Positions 47,852 to 59,665 of a stretch of DNA of 64,000 nucleotides are shown in pieces. The stretch lies in the NCBI RefSeq assembly GCF_014805685.1, contig NC_060896.1:21358277-21422276 (forward strand), read 5' to 3'. Below the pieces are notes generated by a model, which saw only the letters and a list, made by a program, of their open reading frames with translations, did not search any database and was not told the DNA's origin. Within the stretch, counting starts at the first letter, position 1. Every line of letters starts with the position of its first letter. This stretch comes from Silurus meridionalis. Its lineage: Eukaryota > Chordata > Actinopteri > Siluriformes > Siluridae. The translations under genes were made by a program, and so were the position numbers.

Positions 47852-48300
47852 CATGACGTAGCTGAGGACAAGGAATGTTAATGGAGATTGTGAACAATGA
47901 TGCTTTGCTAAATGAATTTGTCTTATTTAGAGCATCTGTTCAGCTCTTTGTCCTTGAATGGGTTATTTACTTTACTTAACATTAAATCTAAGTCATTTTG
48001 GTTCTTGTAGCCTTATTTATGAATTTCACAAAAGGATTGTGTCTTTTTAGTTTAGGGTGGTTCAATAGTCATTTCTTGTAAACTGTTTCAGCAGTAAGCA
48101 GTTGCCTAGTGACATGTTACTTCACTATATTTAACATTGCCTTATCCAACTATTAATCAGCTGGATACATTCAGTGTCAATCCTAGGTCAAATGGTTATA
48201 GTCATAGTGTGAAATATTTACCGAATGATAGCCTAGTATAAAATATCACCATTTCATAGTTACTAATCAACCATCAAAATGAAAGGAAAAATTTAGCATG
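47852..48300 (+). repeat. Local duplication, copy A
   Basis: Shares the exact 20-mer ttaatggagattgtgaacaa (47878) with copy B (49743), offset 1865. Further matches follow in the same order: 'ttagagcatctgttcag' and 'gcagtaa', then 'ttcactat' (48121) and 'atcaccatttcat' (48245). Diverged but collinear. The right boundary is uncertain, and the similarity may continue weakly to about 48.5 kb. Confidence 0.7.
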
Positions 48301-49714
48301 CAATCCTTGTATAAAAATTTCTAAAAAAAAAAATCAAATTAAAAAAACCCTAACAAAACAGGGCCCTCTGTAAAAATCACAGGATTGGAAGTGTCTTCAT
48401 AATGTGTATTTCACACCAAGACATTTTAATATATACTTTTTGCACAACATGCATATCAAACTTGATCCTTAGTATGTCATATGACCATAAACATGTGTAA
48501 GTAAGCTGTACCTGTGGTAGCTGTACTAAGAAACATTACCCCAAGAAACATTGCATTGTACAATATTTTTGTACAGTACATAGTTTTATTGTATATTCAA
48601 CTGTCAGAGCAAAACAACTCAAACTGTGCTGACAGTGCTGCCTCATTCCCATCTGTTTTTATTTTTTCCAGTGTAAATATTTTTTATTTGTTTAGAACCA
48701 CACCTAGATTTAAAGATGCAGATGTGGATATTTGGGACACTATACGCATACAAATATTGTCATTGTGTTAAACCCTTATGTGTATTCCTAAATCAGAATA
48801 TTTAGCCGTCATGGAGGGTCCCAAGTACAACCTGTTTAAATTGTCTTCAAACTACATATTGTACCGTATGTCTAATAAGGATAAAGATTCAGCTCCCTAT
48901 GCAATCATTAAGTGCACTACATAGTGTAAGATAAATACTGGCATATACACTCTGTCTTGTGTAATATAAAAGCAGCAGAAAGTCAGTAGGGATTCGCAAT
49001 ACTCAGAAACAGAAGATATACAATAATTGCTCCTTTGCTCCTTGACACCTTTCTGTGTACCGTAGGTAGTCATTTTGTATTCAGCTTCCAATAACCTACA
49101 TAAATGCACCAAATAGGGCTTGAAATAATTGCTCCTAAACCCTGTATAGCACAGTTACAAAGTTATGGGGAACTCGGCGTTCTACTCCCCTATGTGGTGC
49201 ACTCTTGTGTCCAACAGCTGCTTACATTTAATGACAAGAACAAGAACAGATGCTCATTGCGTGAAACGAATCAAGCATTAACAGACAGTTTATAGAAGCT
49301 TCCATTCTGTTTCTTTCATGTGTGAGACACCGAGTCTGACATGGCCAGCCACCCTTGCTAATTTTCACTGAAATGAGACATGACCGTGCTCATCTGTCTT
49401 CAGCTCTGTAAAGCCTTGTCACGTTCTCTCAGCTCAGAAAGCAACCATCTCTGTTTGTTGTCTAGATCAGGATGTGTAGGTTCTGGCACCTTGTCTAGTC
49501 GGATTCCTTTACAGGTCGTTACACACTTACTCCTTCCCAGAGAGTGCACTTTTAGTCCGTGAGTGGGAATTTAAAGTGTATTATTAATGAAGGTGAGATG
49601 AGGTGTAAGCTAGTGCTAGAGCTTCTTTTTAATGTTGCAACGCCAAGGCGAGTGATGCGGGTGCAAAGGAGACTGCTGAAATATAGCTCTAATTAAACAG
49701 TGTCACCGGCTGAT
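48301..49714. other. Non-coding stretch with decayed repeat fragments
   Basis: Phrases such as 'taagtgcactacatagtg' (48910) and 'ctcccctatgtggtgcactc' (49165) look like fragments of one dispersed fish repeat. 49380-49700 is more complex and unassigned. No gene. Confidence 0.4.
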
Positions 49715-51040
49715 GTACAGAGCCATGACATTGCTACACATGTTAATGGAGATTGTGAACAATGAAGCTGTTCAATATTAATGGTCTTGTTTAGAGCATC
49801 TATTCAGGTCTCTGCCCTTAAATAGGTTAGTTACTTGATTCACTGCAACGTATTGGTCATATCGGTTTGTGTAGTATTTTATACTGAATTTGGGTCTTTA
49901 TTAACCCTATTTAGCTCAGTCTGGGTCAAGCAGCAATTTTCTGCTAATTATTTTAGCAGTAAAGTGCTTGTAAAATGTCTCATATTCAGGGATAGGCAGT
50001 ATTTATGATACATGTATATCAAAAACGTATTTCAAATATAAAATAGGTTTTGTAATTTGTATTTGATAGGGTTGATAAAAATGGCTTCATATTTTGTATT
50101 CAAATACTTTAGTGTTTTGTATTTCTGTAGTTTTAAAATGTTGTAAAATACTTTGAAAGAAGTCTACATGATGACATCATAAAAATGCAGCCTCTGATTG
50201 GTGCTTACTCAGTAGTTTGCCCAGACTTGTTGATATCAGAACAGAATATTGATCCATATGGAAGAAGTTGATCAAGGTAAGAAATGTGCAGGCTGCCAGA
50301 TTTCAAATAGCTGTCCAGTGGTTGATAAATAAATATTTGATTGTTGAATACTGTATCCTGATTGAAGTAGCTGTTTAGTATGATCATTATTTTGCAAACC
50401 AGTGCATGAATAATTGCCTGAAACATATATTATTATATTTATAATTAACAATTCATCGATTAATTAGTTGGAAACTAGTTGCTATGATTACAAGTGCCAT
50501 CAATTTCTTCTTTTGCAGTAGGCCCTTCGTCACCAAGTAACTAAATTAGGATAAATTATGAGTCATTTGCAAACTGTTAAACATTAAACTGTCAGTTACT
50601 ATAGAAATAACCTTCATCTGGGAGATCACAGGGAGATGTATGTGAATATTTGATCTGTTAACTGGTTGCATATGTCATATTTATTGCGTGACTCGTAATA
50701 CAGTGTAATGGTGAAGAATAGCTCAAATAGGCCAAAAAAACGAAATTTCATGTCATTTAGTATTTTTATAATACAAAAGTACAGTACTTAATTTTGATGC
50801 ATGGTGTGGCTGCTGTATTTATTTTGATGAAGTTAAGGTATTTGGTATTTTATTTACATTTTTATTTTTGATGTATCTTTGCCCATCCCTGCTTATATTC
50901 ACTATGTAAGATGTTTAATTCACCATGTTTAAAACTGATTTTACAGATTTTAAATAATCACAGTATGATATTGTATATAATAATCACCATTTCATGTTAT
51001 TAACAATTTATAAATAGAAAATAAAATATTTATTAAGAAT
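49715..51040 (+). repeat. Local duplication, copy B, split by a hAT-like element
   Basis: Collinear with copy A. Left part 49715-49986 at an offset of 1864-1865. Right part from 50892 at an offset of 2777 (e.g. 'ttcactat' 48121 and 50898). The offset change of 913 equals the 905-bp insert plus an 8-bp duplication. Confidence 0.7.
49979..50899. mobile_element. hAT-like non-autonomous element, 905 bp (49987-50891)
   Basis: Inverted ends cagggataggca and tgcccatccctg (11 of 12 match). 8-bp flanks ctcatatt (49979-49986) and cttatatt (50892-50899) differ by one base. The interior is AT-rich ('tatttcaaatataaaatag', 'tttgtatttctgtag') like a widespread fish hAT-type repeat. There is no transposase frame, so it needs an autonomous partner. 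The empty site is visible in copy A of the local duplication. Confidence 0.85.
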
Positions 51041-54000
51041 CCATAATTCATACCACACACATATTATGTATGCCGTACATGACACACTGTTTATTATGAG
51101 CTTCTGGCCATGCAAGTTGAGCAAGTTGGTCATACAACCATAACACGCATATAAACTGCACCTTTGTTAGGAATTTAACTAAAACCCACTAGAACCAGTT
51201 TTCCATTTTTGCAGAAAACCATAAAATGTCCAACCATCCATAACTAAAGAAAAATCTTCCCACCAAATATAATGGATAGAATCTATCCAAACATGCCAAA
51301 TCGAATAGTGTATATATACTATACGTTATCTCTGGTTAGTTCTACTGGTCATTTTATGGAAGTCAAAATACAGTGTAATCTTTACAGATCTTTGCAGCCA
51401 CAGTCCATAAAAATGTAGTGCTATTACTGAGTATGACAGAAATAAAATCCCAGAGATTGCAGTGCAGTAAAAATTACATTAACCCACCTCCCAATATAAA
51501 ACTTGTCCAATCCAAATAGCACTTTGGGAAGATATTTTTTGTCGTTGTCATTGGCTTGTTATTATAGAATGAAAGTGTATCTGCGAGGAAATGAGCCAAG
51601 CAAAAAAAAAAGGAAAAAAATATTTAAATTGGTATTTGGAAAAAAATCACAATGGGATAACAGTCTAATAATTCAACATGACTAACCATAAATTCCCATA
51701 CTGTTTCTCTTTTAGTCTTTTGTAGAAATCTTGATGCTGTATTGCTTCTCTAAAAAGTTATGTAAATGTTTTGAACTTCCCAACAAATGCACTAGATCAT
51801 CATCCGAAAATCATTTGGGATTTAACTTCCAACTCCCTATATAGTTGCACTACATATCATCAGAAATTCTGACTTATACAACCTAGGCAATGCACTTTAT
51901 ATGGCACCATTTGCAAATCAAACGCCCTTTGTAGTGCATTATGTGGGGATTCAGCTTCAGGGATTTGAAGAATCAACTTCCAAAATGTTCGTAATTTATT
52001 AAATAGGGGGCCTGTTTTAATGGTGCTCCATATTCCCAAATAGACTTGTATTACCTAAGGTAAGTATAATGCAATATTTGAATGAATTATGTTTGAAATG
52101 TCAGCATCTGGCCTTAGATGCCGTTTCTTCTGTTTGCAAAAAGAGACTTGGCAAGTATTCCTACATACCCAATGAACATCAGTGACATTCAACTTTAGCA
52201 ACTCTTGCAGGAACAGTGGGTAAAACACCGCAATTGTCAGTGAAGTGAAAGAACGGGAAAAGCAGAAGCACTACTTAAGCATTCAATGTTTGTACAATGA
52301 GCCCATTACCAAAAGTTTTTAGAGTCAGATTATTTTCTCTTTGTATATTAAACTCTGTTTATATGCACAATTTGGGCACAAAATGGATTTAAATAGACAA
52401 ATATTGGTACTATATATCCAACAGATAGTCAGTAGGAATTCAGCCTACTTATGTGGTGTACTATTTGGCCAGTAAAGAACCACAACCACTTATAAAGTCG
52501 GTATGAAGTTGTAAAGTCCATAATAAAGCTGCACAAAAATGCCTCATAGTAAAAGGTTATGGTTGGATCTATTTTTCATGTTTATGTGCACAATATTTTA
52601 TGCAGTTCAACAGGGTTTTACTTTAAAGACAGCTCCCTGCACTCTACATACAGTAAACACACTATTATTCAGGCTATCAAATATACACCACATAGCTCAG
52701 ATGACCTATAGGTAGAAGGCTTATTGTTCTTCATGCTATGTATGCAAGAGTATGTAACAAGAGTTATTTCAGACTTAGCTTCCAACCTGCTATATTACTC
52801 TACTACGTTGGGCAGAAGATAATGGCTTATACACCCTATAAAGAGCAGTATATACTCAAGAGGAAATCATTAGAGATTAAGCGCAGGTGCTCAACCCTCC
52901 CCTTTTTTCCTTACTTGGTACATCATCGCTAAAAGTGGTGCCACATTTCTCTCTAGTGGTGTTTTTGTGATATAGCAGCAGTTTTACTGCCATTAAAAGC
53001 CTTTCATTGTTAAACCCTTTCAAATATGCAGAACTAAGAGATGCTCTAAAGGATGTGTTACTCAAATAAGGACTGTTGTGTTTTTTGTAAACCTATTAAC
53101 GTAAATTGTTTTTGTACCAGGTGATGGTAAATGTGAGAAAATTGTGTGTTGTGATGACGTACAGCAAGCCGGGGATGTAACATTTGGTTAGATGTTTGTA
53201 GTGGCATTATGATTCATGACCACCATTTAGTTGTGAAGCCAGCTGAAAGAATTCTCATGTATAATATATGTTCTCAGTCATATGTGGAAACAGCATTCAG
53301 TGAAATAGGTCTGGGGGGAAAATAAATCATCATGTTTTATTGTCAGATAGTAGTTATAATCATTGTCAGGAGCTGTTTATAAATAATGTATTGAACAGTG
53401 AAGCTGAGAGCTAACATTCAAGAGGGAGATATAACCAGTGGTTTTCTGAGGTTTCATCACGTTATGTTTTCTTTGGTGGAAAGTAGACAATTTAATTTTG
53501 ACGGACTACCAAGGTGGAAAGAATTTAGTTTTTAAAAAAAGGCAAAGATGTTTGTTTTTTTTGTTTTTTTACCAAGAAGTGTTCATTTAAGTAACTTTAA
53601 ATTCATAATTTAACAAAATTATCTTTATCTACATGTTTTAAAAATATTGGAAATTTATGAGTGATGTCCAAGTCCTTCCTTTTCTATATTTCTGTTAATA
53701 GAGTCAATGCTGGGGTGGTGTGAACATACTGTATAAATGCCTGCGGGTGCACTTACGGTGCACTTCAGCATCAAACCCAAGTGTGTTTTCCCCCCTCTGT
53801 GCAGTTCTTTGAACAGGTGAGATCACAGCAATCACACTTCAATGCTCACCAAAACAACCCATCTGAGAGGGTCTGACCGAAAGTGGTCTCAGTTTTCTTT
53901 TAAGAAAACTCTTGTGTGCTTTGACTCCAACGAGAAACTGGATGTAGCCTGAATTGACCCAGCTGCAGAAAGTGAGCTGAACATGGCCCTGCATTTTGAT

Positions 54001-54194
54001 TTGCATGGCTGCATTTTTCTGTAGATTACAAGCTTGTAAAATTCACCCATAAGGCACAAACTGAGCCAGAGGATCGAGATGTAGCACAGCCAATATGTGA
54101 TGTGTTCTGAATATTCTGAACAGAGAGCAAAGGTTTAAAGATGGATGTGAACCCTGAATTCAGAACAGTAGAGCTGTTGTGTATAATGTAAATA
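51041..54194. other. Non-coding stretch
   Basis: Further diverged fragments of the 'tagtgcactat' repeat type at about 51830-51960, 52430-52460 and 52640-52720. 53750-53990 is more complex ('gggtctgaccgaaagtggtc') but unassigned. No gene. Confidence 0.4.
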
Positions 54195-55210
54195 AAAACA
54201 AAAAGCAATGATTTGCAAATCTCATAAAAAACCATGTTGTATTTATAATAGGACACAAAAAACATAAAATGTTTTAATTAAAAAGTAAAAAGGTAATTTT
54301 GAATTTTATGGCTGTAACATGTCTCAGAAAATTGGGGACCAAGCCCTTCTTCTTTTAATAACATATATGTCTGGAAACTGAGAAAACCAGCTGCTGGAGT
54401 TTTGTTGTCCATTTGTGTCAGATGCAGGTTTCTAGCTGCTCAACAGCCCTGGGACATTTTTTTCATATCTTCCATTTCATGATGCGACAAATGTTTTCAA
54501 TTGGTAAAAGGTTTGGACTTCAGGCAGGTCAATTCAGCACCCGGTCTCTTCTACTATGAAGGATGTGGCATACTGCATCTAAAATATGCAAGGTTTTCTG
54601 AAATATGTAAGATCTGAAAATAAATCATCTGGATGGAAGCATATGTTGGTATTAAACCTGTATATGCCTTTCAGCATTTATGGCCCCTTTCCATGGATTC
54701 AACCTGCCCAGTCCACAGGCATTAATGCAACCCCAAATCAACAGTTTCAAGATTTTGTACATAATGCTGATAACAACCCTGATGATCCCTATCCTCTTTA
54801 GTCTAGAGGACATGGTGTCGATGATTTCTGAAAAAGAATTTAAAATTTGGATTAATCTGAACAGATTTTTCACCTGGCCTCAGCTTCATTTTAAATGAGC
54901 TTTGGTCCATAAAAGACAGCAGGTTTTCTGGATCATGTTCACATGTGGTTTTATGTGGTTTCTTCTTTGCATTACAGAGCTTTAAACTGCATCTGTGGAC
55001 AACACAGTAAACTGTGATCACAGACAATGATTGCCGGAGTGTTTCTCGAATATCACGAGCATCCAATACTGATTTTTGCTCTGCACACAAAGATTATCCA
55101 GATTCTTGTAATATTTTGATGATATTCAATATTGTATTGAAGATATTCAAAATCTTTGCAATTTTTTGTTGAGGAACATTATTCTAAAATGTTTCATTAT
55201 TGAAATTTCT
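54195..55210 (-). mobile_element. Tc1-like transposon remnant of a distinct family, minus strand
   Basis: The minus strand from 55205 downwards carries transposase text: QSLSVITVYCVVHRCSLKL (about 55048), then after decay SFKMKLRPGEKSVQINPNFK and FFFRNHRHHVL (the WSDESxF region), then WGCINACGLGRLNPWKGAIN and AERHIQV (about 54740-54652), which match a fish Tc1-like MVWGCISAYGMGxLHxWKGxINAERYIQ region. 'ctggacttcaggcaggtcaa'-like text near 54515 is antisense of the last block. Multiple frameshifts, inactive. Confidence 0.75.
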
Positions 55211-55929
55211 AAAAGACTTTGCCTCTTTTGCTTTTTTCTGTGTAAATAAAAATAACTTATGGGTACATTATTATATGTCAGCCATAAATACCTTTCTTTG
55301 TTAACGGACCAGAGCCACATCTGCTTCTTAAGAATAACACCATTTGGTGTATGCAGGTCTCTTTTACCAGAGTATATTAGCATATCATTGCTAGTACATT
55401 ATTTTAGTATTTTACGTGTTTAGGCAATTATTGTATTGCCCGTTCAGCAAATAAGTTTGACAAATTATTTAAGAATGTATTTTAATTATAATAAAATTGA
55501 ACTCTCATTCTCTGCATGCTGGTCCCACTTATGTAGCAGAGCATCACATGCAGTGCAGATACATACTATACACATCATATGCAATAATCCAAATAGAACT
55601 ACAGTCAGATAAGTACTGTGGAGTAGTTTCGAACTGCATTTAACTATATTTAATAAAACAGTCCAGATGTCTTCGCTCTCTTTCAATGTCATATACGTAA
55701 ATCTACTGTAGCACATCAATTTTTCTCAAAACCAATAATCTATTTGTCAATTTTTTATTTTTTGTATATATGAATATACAAATAAAACAAAGAGGAAAGA
55801 CTAAAATGTTTTGGTTCATTAACCCCTTTCTAGAAGCATAGTGCTAGTTTTTTGGTGTCAGAATTTAAACGTTACATAAAAACTTCTGGAGGGTCACAAC
55901 TCAACATTTTTCATCTTTTAATATATTTG
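55211..55929. other. AT-rich non-coding stretch
   Basis: No recognised gene or repeat. Confidence 0.5.
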
Positions 55930-56380
55930 CATTTACAGCATTTGGCAGACACCCTTATACAGAGTGACTTACTATAGTGTTCTGAAGTCTCTATTAATAA
56001 ATACATTCTAATTCTGGCTTATTAGTACACAGACTAAGAATACTATTAGTCTGAAAATTGGACAGAATATAGACAGAAAAGCAAGCTTTATTTATTTATT
56101 TTTTGTGTTAATTTAAATACTGCTGGAAGAGGTAGATCTTTAGACATCATTTAAAGACTCAGCTGTTTGGACATCATCTGGAAGTTCATTCCACCCAGTA
56201 GGTGCCAGAACATAGAAGAGTCTTGTAGCATGTCTTGCTTGTTTGTTGAGATGGTGGGATGTAGAGGATGCTAATCTGATTTATGGTTAGGTAGGTGAGC
56301 ATGAGTATTTGAAATCAAATACGGGCAGCTACAGGAAGCAAGTGGATGGAGTGTAGTAATGGGATGCTGTGCGAGATACT
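55930..56380 (+). repeat. Fish-wide dispersed repeat, composite
   Basis: The head 'catttggcagacacccttat' is the same type as at 3802. The later part, 'gactcagctgtttggacatc', 'gttcattccacccagtaggt' and 'gggcagctacaggaagcaag', is in the order of a common teleost repeat. Class unknown, no coding motif. Confidence 0.6.
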
Positions 56381-56547
56381 ACTGTAAATTACCAATTTGA
56401 AAGACGTCAATTTCAAATTCATCCAAAGGAAGTCTTAATTGTTTGGTGCATTGTATCTGGTGTAATAAATGAAGCTAGTGTACACATTTTACAGTGGTGT
56501 GGTATTTCAGTTAGTCCCTTGATTCCTTCATTTGAATATTTATTTTC

Positions 56548-56835
56548 AGCACTATTCAATTCAATTCAGTTTTATTTGTATAACACATTTAAAAATGTGC
56601 ATGGTCCCAAAGCAGCTTTACAGAGATAAATAGGCTATAAAATATGAATTTATATGTTAGTGGGTATAAGTTTGGTGCCTACAAGTTCAACCCCTTATAA
56701 GTTTTTCCCTAATGAGTATTATATCCAGTGGTGATGCTGCCAAGGAACAACTCCCAGAGATGGTATGAAGAATAGGAAGCAGACTCAAAAGAAACCCAAC
56801 CTCGTGTAGCTGGCATCTAATGTATATTAATTATA
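56548..56835 (+). repeat. Fish-wide dispersed repeat
   Basis: 'attcaattcagttttatttg', 'ggtcccaaagcagctttaca', 'caaggaacaactcccagaga' and 'gcagactcaaaagaaaccca' in this order match a very common teleost repeat. Class unknown. Confidence 0.65.
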
Positions 56836-57079
56836 GTTTTATCAGTGTTCAGTGCGTGCTGTTCAGTGATGGGTCTTTAAATGCAGAATTGTTCATGCAA
56901 TCTGTAATCTTAAGCCATTGTACAAGACTGTTTGTCAATTACAGAGTCCAAATCCATCTTTATAGATCTTGAATTGCTCTTCATGGATTGTTTAAGCTGT
57001 TGATGTGGAACCATCCTCAGTAGCAGAGAGTGGTCTTCAATTGAATTCAACAGCTCCCACCACATATCCTCACAATATT

Positions 57080-57400
57080 TTACAGAGGGACCGTCAAGAG
57101 CATCCTGTGCAGATTCATCACTGCCTGGTTTGGGAATTGCACCGTCTCAGATCACAAATCCATACAGCATATAGTAAGGATGGCTAAGAAGATCTTTTTC
57201 CTCCATCATGGATATTTACACCACACTTTGCATCAGTGAAGAAACCAGCATTGTGGCCGTCCACACACACCCCTCTTCACTTTCCTGCCATCTGGAAAAA
57301 AGATCCCGAAGCATTCAGACCATAATGTCCAGACTGTGTAACAGTTTCTTTCCACAAGCCAGTGGATTATACAAGCAACACCTCAGAAAAACTTACTGGC
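57080..57400 (+). mobile_element. LINE 3' fragment (Rex1/L2-like)
   Basis: Text 'gggaccgtcaagagcatcct', 'tggtttgggaattgcaccgt', then MDIYTTLCISEETS and SRLCNSFFPQASGLY correspond to the last part of a fish non-LTR RT polyprotein of the Rex1/L2 type (SIL..C.TxWxGNCT ... DIYTTRC ... SFFPQA). Two frame changes, no 5' part. A different LINE family from the one at 57601. Confidence 0.75.
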
Positions 57401-57591
57401 AAAATGCTTGACTAAATGTTTTCAACTAAGACTTGAATACGAGCCTGTGTCCCAGTTTGGAATATAACACTAGCAGTGTTAACACTGACATTTTTGTGGT
57501 ATCCATCAACAAATTTATTAACTTTGGGCTGCCTTGAAGTTCTTTTTACTACAAAAAATGCTACACTTACACTCTGTTCAAAAATGAACCC

Positions 57592-57966
57592 GAATTTACA
57601 TTTAGCATTTAGCAAAAGGCAGGAGACGGAGCTGGATTTGGTGGTTCAAGGTGCTGCGATTTTAATTGGGAGTGATAAAGATGGACAGGATAAGAAATTA
57701 CTTTATTAGAGGGACTGTGCAGGTAGGACATTTCAGAGTCAAGGTAAGAGAGACACGATTGAGATGGTTTGGACATGGGGTAAATTGGTAGAAAAATGCT
57801 GAGAATGGAGCCGCCAGGTTAGGAGGAATTGAGGAAGGCCAAGGAGGAGGTTTATGGATGTGTAGAGGGAAGGCATGCAGGTGGTTACGACAGTTTGATA
57901 TGGAGACTGATGATCCGCTGCAGTGACCACTAACGAGAGCACCAGAAAGAAGAACAAGAATTTACA
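57592..57966 (+). mobile_element. LINE 3' end insertion with 9-bp target duplication (57601-57957)
   Basis: gaatttaca occurs at 57592-57600 and 57958-57966. The insert starts with KRQETELDLVVQGAAIL (C-terminal end of the LINE protein), continues through 'gaggaaggccaaggaggagg' and ends in the shared tail 'tgatgatccgctgcagtgac' with a GAA-rich end. Stops in all frames. Same family as 28016. Confidence 0.8.
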
Positions 57967-58199
57967 CATTTTAACAGAACTGAACCTATGCTGGCAAAGA
58001 ATATGGACGCTCTTCTTAATAGGGGACACTATAAGTCAAGTTTCTGTTAGTAATAGACCTGCTTTGGGGTCAATGGAAAGAATCATGAGTGTCAGTGTAC
58101 ACATACATATGAGCACTGTAACTTGTTAGCTCGGGTATTTATACAGAGATCGCTTATTAATGCATATCATTGAAGAGCGCCGAAAAGGACACAACAGTA

Positions 58200-59213
58200 C
58201 TACATATTTAACACAAGATGGCGCCATTACGCTGTATCCTATTTGCTCAAACAGCTGCAACACCGCTCTAGCTAAACTGGCAGTGCGTCACAGGGCTTTC
58301 GTTAGCAACATGCTAGTGTGTTTAGCGAGATAAAATCATCTTTCTTATCTTTGTAGTTACTGGTTTGTGTAAGATTTCGCCTGGTTTGTAATGTGAAAAT
58401 AAACACATCTCGTGCATTGGGTGAAATGATTATCCGTAGTCAGTGTTTTTTTTTTTTTTAAACGGACTGGCTAATAGCCATTATTTAGACTGTTGCGAAA
58501 ATGTTTGGCGCATGTTAATGACGCAATGATGTGGGCGTTAGAAGAAAAACAAACAAAATAAAATCAGTAGCGTGTTCTGAAGCGCATGTCTTTTTTTTTT
58601 TGTCTTGTTGAAATCAGATTGTTTATGGCATTTTGTTGATAGTCAAATTTTGAATTTGAATATTTATTTAAATGGATATAAATAAATAAATAAATAATTG
58701 AATAAACACCAATTTGCTATACAGGTGCTCTGGGATTTGTAGTCTAGCTCGATTTGGACTATAAGCGTATTCGAAGCTTTGAATATGTCTCCGTTTTCTA
58801 TGTAGGCGCGCACTACATAGGATACACATTAATAATAGCTTCTGCACACATCTGTAGTGAACTCTGGTTCCAAAAGAGGGGAATTTTGGATTGAACCAAA
58901 GTCCCCCCACCCGATGTGTGCTGTGCTGCTTGCGTGCGCCTCTGTGCCCCCCTTCTCCTCCCTCCCCTTTGTTCTTTCTGTCTTTCGGCATCCCCCCATC
59001 CCCCACTACCTCTCTCTCTCCATCTCCCACTCTCTTACCATGAGTGTGTGTATGTGTGTGTGAATGCTTTTCCGATTCCAAACCGCCTGTAAAAAAAAAT
59101 CCCCCAAAAGAGAAGAAGAAAAAAACGAGCCGGAGGAAAAATAGAAGAGAAAAAGGAAAGACGTTCAGACCAGGACTTATACACCGAAATCTGCCTCGAT
59201 CTGCTTAATATCT
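58200..59213 (+). promoter_or_regulatory. Candidate promoter and non-coding first exon
   Basis: AAGATGGCGCCAT at 58215-58227 fits a YY1 site. TGGGATTTGTAGT at 58731-58743 is the reverse of ACTACAAATCCCA, close to the ZNF143 consensus. Both are typical of vertebrate promoters. GC content rises from about 58880. A pyrimidine-rich tract (58940-59040) and a purine-rich tract (59085-59160) follow, then non-repetitive sequence to ...TAATATCT/GTAAGTC, a strong 5' splice site with the exon end at 59213. No ATG-led frame of note lies between, so the exon would be 5' UTR of a plus-strand gene continuing past this window. The gene's identity is unknown. Confidence 0.4.
58679..58697. repeat. (AAAT)n tetranucleotide repeat
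   Basis: About five ATAA units. Confidence 0.85.
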
Positions 59214-59288
59214 GTAAGTCAAATCTTTTATGATGCGTTCCTCATAATGATCTTTATAAAATGTCAAGCGCATGCACTAACTGTCCAG

Positions 59289-59290
<2 letters not shown>

Positions 59291-59336
<46 letters not shown>
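59291..59336. repeat. (GT)n microsatellite
   Basis: Twenty-three GT units, about 75 bp after the candidate splice donor. Confidence 0.95.
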
Positions 59337-59339
<3 letters not shown>

Positions 59340-59475
59340 GTTTGGAAAATAAAGAGAGAAACCCTATAAACAAGCATCAAGCCATTTCTGTAATCAATTA
59401 TGTTTATTTGTTAAAGTGTTTTCTCTTGTAGATGAGTAGTGAAAGACGAATTGAGGTATTATTTAAGGAGCCATG

Positions 59476-59537
59476 AAGAAAGAGAGGGAGAGAGAAAGAA
59501 AGAGAGAGAGAGAGAGAGAGAAAGAAAGAAAGAAAAA
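59476..59537. repeat. (GA)n/(GAAA)n microsatellite
   Basis: Purine-only tract. The Lys/Arg/Glu-rich frame over it is an artefact. Confidence 0.95.
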
Positions 59538-59630
59538 GCATGGCCACTTGTCTTCATCTGCCTGTCATGCATTTCTCCACAGAGCAGAGAAAAGAGGCGA
59601 ACGAGGCAAAGGGATTCAAAATGGTGCTGG

Positions 59631-59633
<3 letters not shown>

Positions 59634-59664
<31 letters not shown>
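59634..59664. repeat. (GT)n microsatellite
   Basis: About 15 GT units. Confidence 0.95.
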
Positions 59665-59665
<1 letters not shown>

